Position numbers and translations under genes: made by a program. 44,602 nucleotides of DNA from Thermoleophilaceae bacterium (GTDB lineage Bacteria > Actinomycetota > Thermoleophilia > Solirubrobacterales > Thermoleophilaceae): positions 1 to 44,602 of the forward strand of contig JADGHQ010000014.1 in the NCBI GenBank assembly GCA_019683805.1, in the 5' to 3' direction. Positions 43,785-44,602 of this stretch are shown here, one piece after another. The notes under the pieces are model-generated. The model was not told the origin of the DNA. It saw only the letters and a program-made list of their open reading frames with translations, and made no database searches. Numbering within the stretch: the first letter of the stretch is position 1; each line of letters opens with the position of its first letter.

Positions 43785-44602
43785 TTGGAAGCGTCGGTCG
43801 CGGGTCGGCCGCCCGCGCCGCTCGGCGCCGGCCGGGCCGCGCTGCTGCGCCTGCGCGGCGACGAGTGGCTCGTCGCCCAGGTTCGCCGGGGCAGCGACTC
43901 CGCGTTCGAGGCGCTCGTCGAGCGCTACCGGCCGCGTCTGCTCGCCTTCTGCCGCCACATGCTGCACTCGCGCGAGGACGCCGAGGACGTCCTCCAGGAC
44001 GTCTTCGCGAACGCCTACCGGGCGATCCTCGCCGACGACCGCGAGCTGAACGTGCGGCCCTGGCTCTACCGGATCGCGCGCAACATGTGCCTGAAGCAGC
44101 TCGCCCGGCACCGCGTCGACGCTGGTGGCTCGCTCGCGGAGGTCGACGTCGCCGGGCTCGCCAGCACGATCGACGCCGTCCGCCTGCGCGAGCAGCTGCG
44201 GCAGGTGGTGGCAGACGTGCACGCGCTGCCGGAGAGCCAGCGCACCGCCCTGCTCATGCGCGAGATCGAGGGCCTCTCCTACCACGAGATCGCCGAGGCG
44301 ATGCAGACGACGGTGTCGAGCGTGAAGTCGCTGCTCGTGCGCGCCCGCGTCTCGCTCGCGGAGAGCGCCGAGGGTCGCCTGCTCGCCTGCGACGCGGTCC
44401 AGGTCGAGCTGCGCGAGGCGCGCGCGAGCGGGCGCAGGCCGTCCGCGCCCGTGCGGCGGCACGTCCGCGCCTGCGCGGCCTGTTCCGCGCGGGCGCCCGC
44501 TCACGCTCGGGCCGCGGCGGTGGCGCTGCTGGCGCCGCTCGCCCCGCTCCGCGACCTGCTCGGCAAGCTCGGCGTCGGCGCGGCGGCGGGAGGGGGCGGC
44601 GC
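43785..44602 (+). CDS. Sigma-70 family (ECF-like) sigma factor with C-terminal zinc-finger tail, 3' truncated by the window
   Basis: The frame runs from TTG 43785 to the window end without a stop (272 codons seen). Region 2 spans about 37-105 (ALVERYRPRLLAFCRHMLHS, EDVLQDVFANAYRAI, WLYRIARNMCLKQL). Region 4 spans about 140-195 (ALPESQRTALLMREIEGLSY, HEIAEAMQTTVSSVKSLL). There is no region 1.2 or 3. Beyond region 4, C202 and H226-x3-C230-x2-C233 form an anti-sigma-type (ZAS/zf-HC2) zinc motif, then an Ala/Leu-rich hydrophobic stretch. Sigma and anti-sigma-like elements thus appear fused. Total length is unknown. Confidence 0.88.
   Translation, partial: MEASVAGRPPAPLGAGRAALLRLRGDEWLVAQVRRGSDSAFEALVERYRPRLLAFCRHMLHSREDAEDVLQDVFANAYRAILADDRELNVRPWLYRIARNMCLKQLARHRVDAGGSLAEVDVAGLASTIDAVRLREQLRQVVADVHALPESQRTALLMREIEGLSYHEIAEAMQTTVSSVKSLLVRARVSLAESAEGRLLACDAVQVELREARASGRRPSAPVRRHVRACAACSARAPAHARAAAVALLAPLAPLRDLLGKLGVGAAAGGGG

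Overview
The window is chromosomal DNA, very rich in G+C, from what is most likely an actinobacterium of the class Thermoleophilia (Solirubrobacterales-like). This placement rests on the base composition, frequent GTG/TTG starts, tightly overlapping genes, the gene content (GatCAB with no GlnRS visible, a Holin-X/DUF3618 cassette, a HDOD-LuxR protein, a sigma factor with a zinc-finger tail) and general protein flavour. It is an inference, not a database match. No rRNA or tRNA gene, insertion sequence, prophage or CRISPR array was seen, and the region reads as core genome.

Layout. 1-8.6 kb: end of a MATE transporter, then translation genes thrS, infC-rpmI-rplT (with a 26-codon leader ORF and a terminator), a SpoU-type RNA methylase and pheST. 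8.6-14.9 kb: arginine genes argC-argJ-argB-argD, a PAP2 phosphatase, argG and a 54-residue membrane peptide. 14.9-20.4 kb: a small membrane protein, dnaE, a Cys-rich unknown protein and nfo. 20.4-24.3 kb: a compact gltX, a HDOD-LuxR regulator, an orphan histidine kinase and a VanZ-like protein. 24.3-29.9 kb: an Rrf2 regulator, a decayed SnoaL-like gene, an amino-acid dehydrogenase, then a sulfur/cysteine cluster cysK-tusA-thiF/moeB-cysE, an O-methyltransferase and a lipoprotein. 29.9-33 kb: a queuosine-salvage enzyme and a PcrA/UvrD helicase. 33-34.4 kb: a three-gene envelope cassette. 34.5-37.8 kb: folD, a membrane protein and a GMC oxidoreductase. 37.9-42.6 kb: gatCAB and a glyA preceded by a ZTP-type riboswitch. 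42.7-44.6 kb: two unknown proteins and an ECF-like sigma factor that runs off the end.

Working together. GluRS plus GatCAB implies that Gln-tRNA is made by transamidation. FolD and riboswitch-controlled GlyA supply one-carbon folates. CysE makes O-acetylserine for CysK, with TusA and ThiF/MoeB as probable sulfur-handling partners and a cluster-less Rrf2 protein as the candidate regulator.

The most striking window-wide signal is a TANNNT hexamer ending 6-11 bases before the start codon of about fifteen first genes, with no Shine-Dalgarno sequence between. This suggests that leaderless transcription is the default here. Genes with real leaders (glyA, the 42.8 kb gene, the sigma factor, gatB) instead carry strong GGAGG-type sites.
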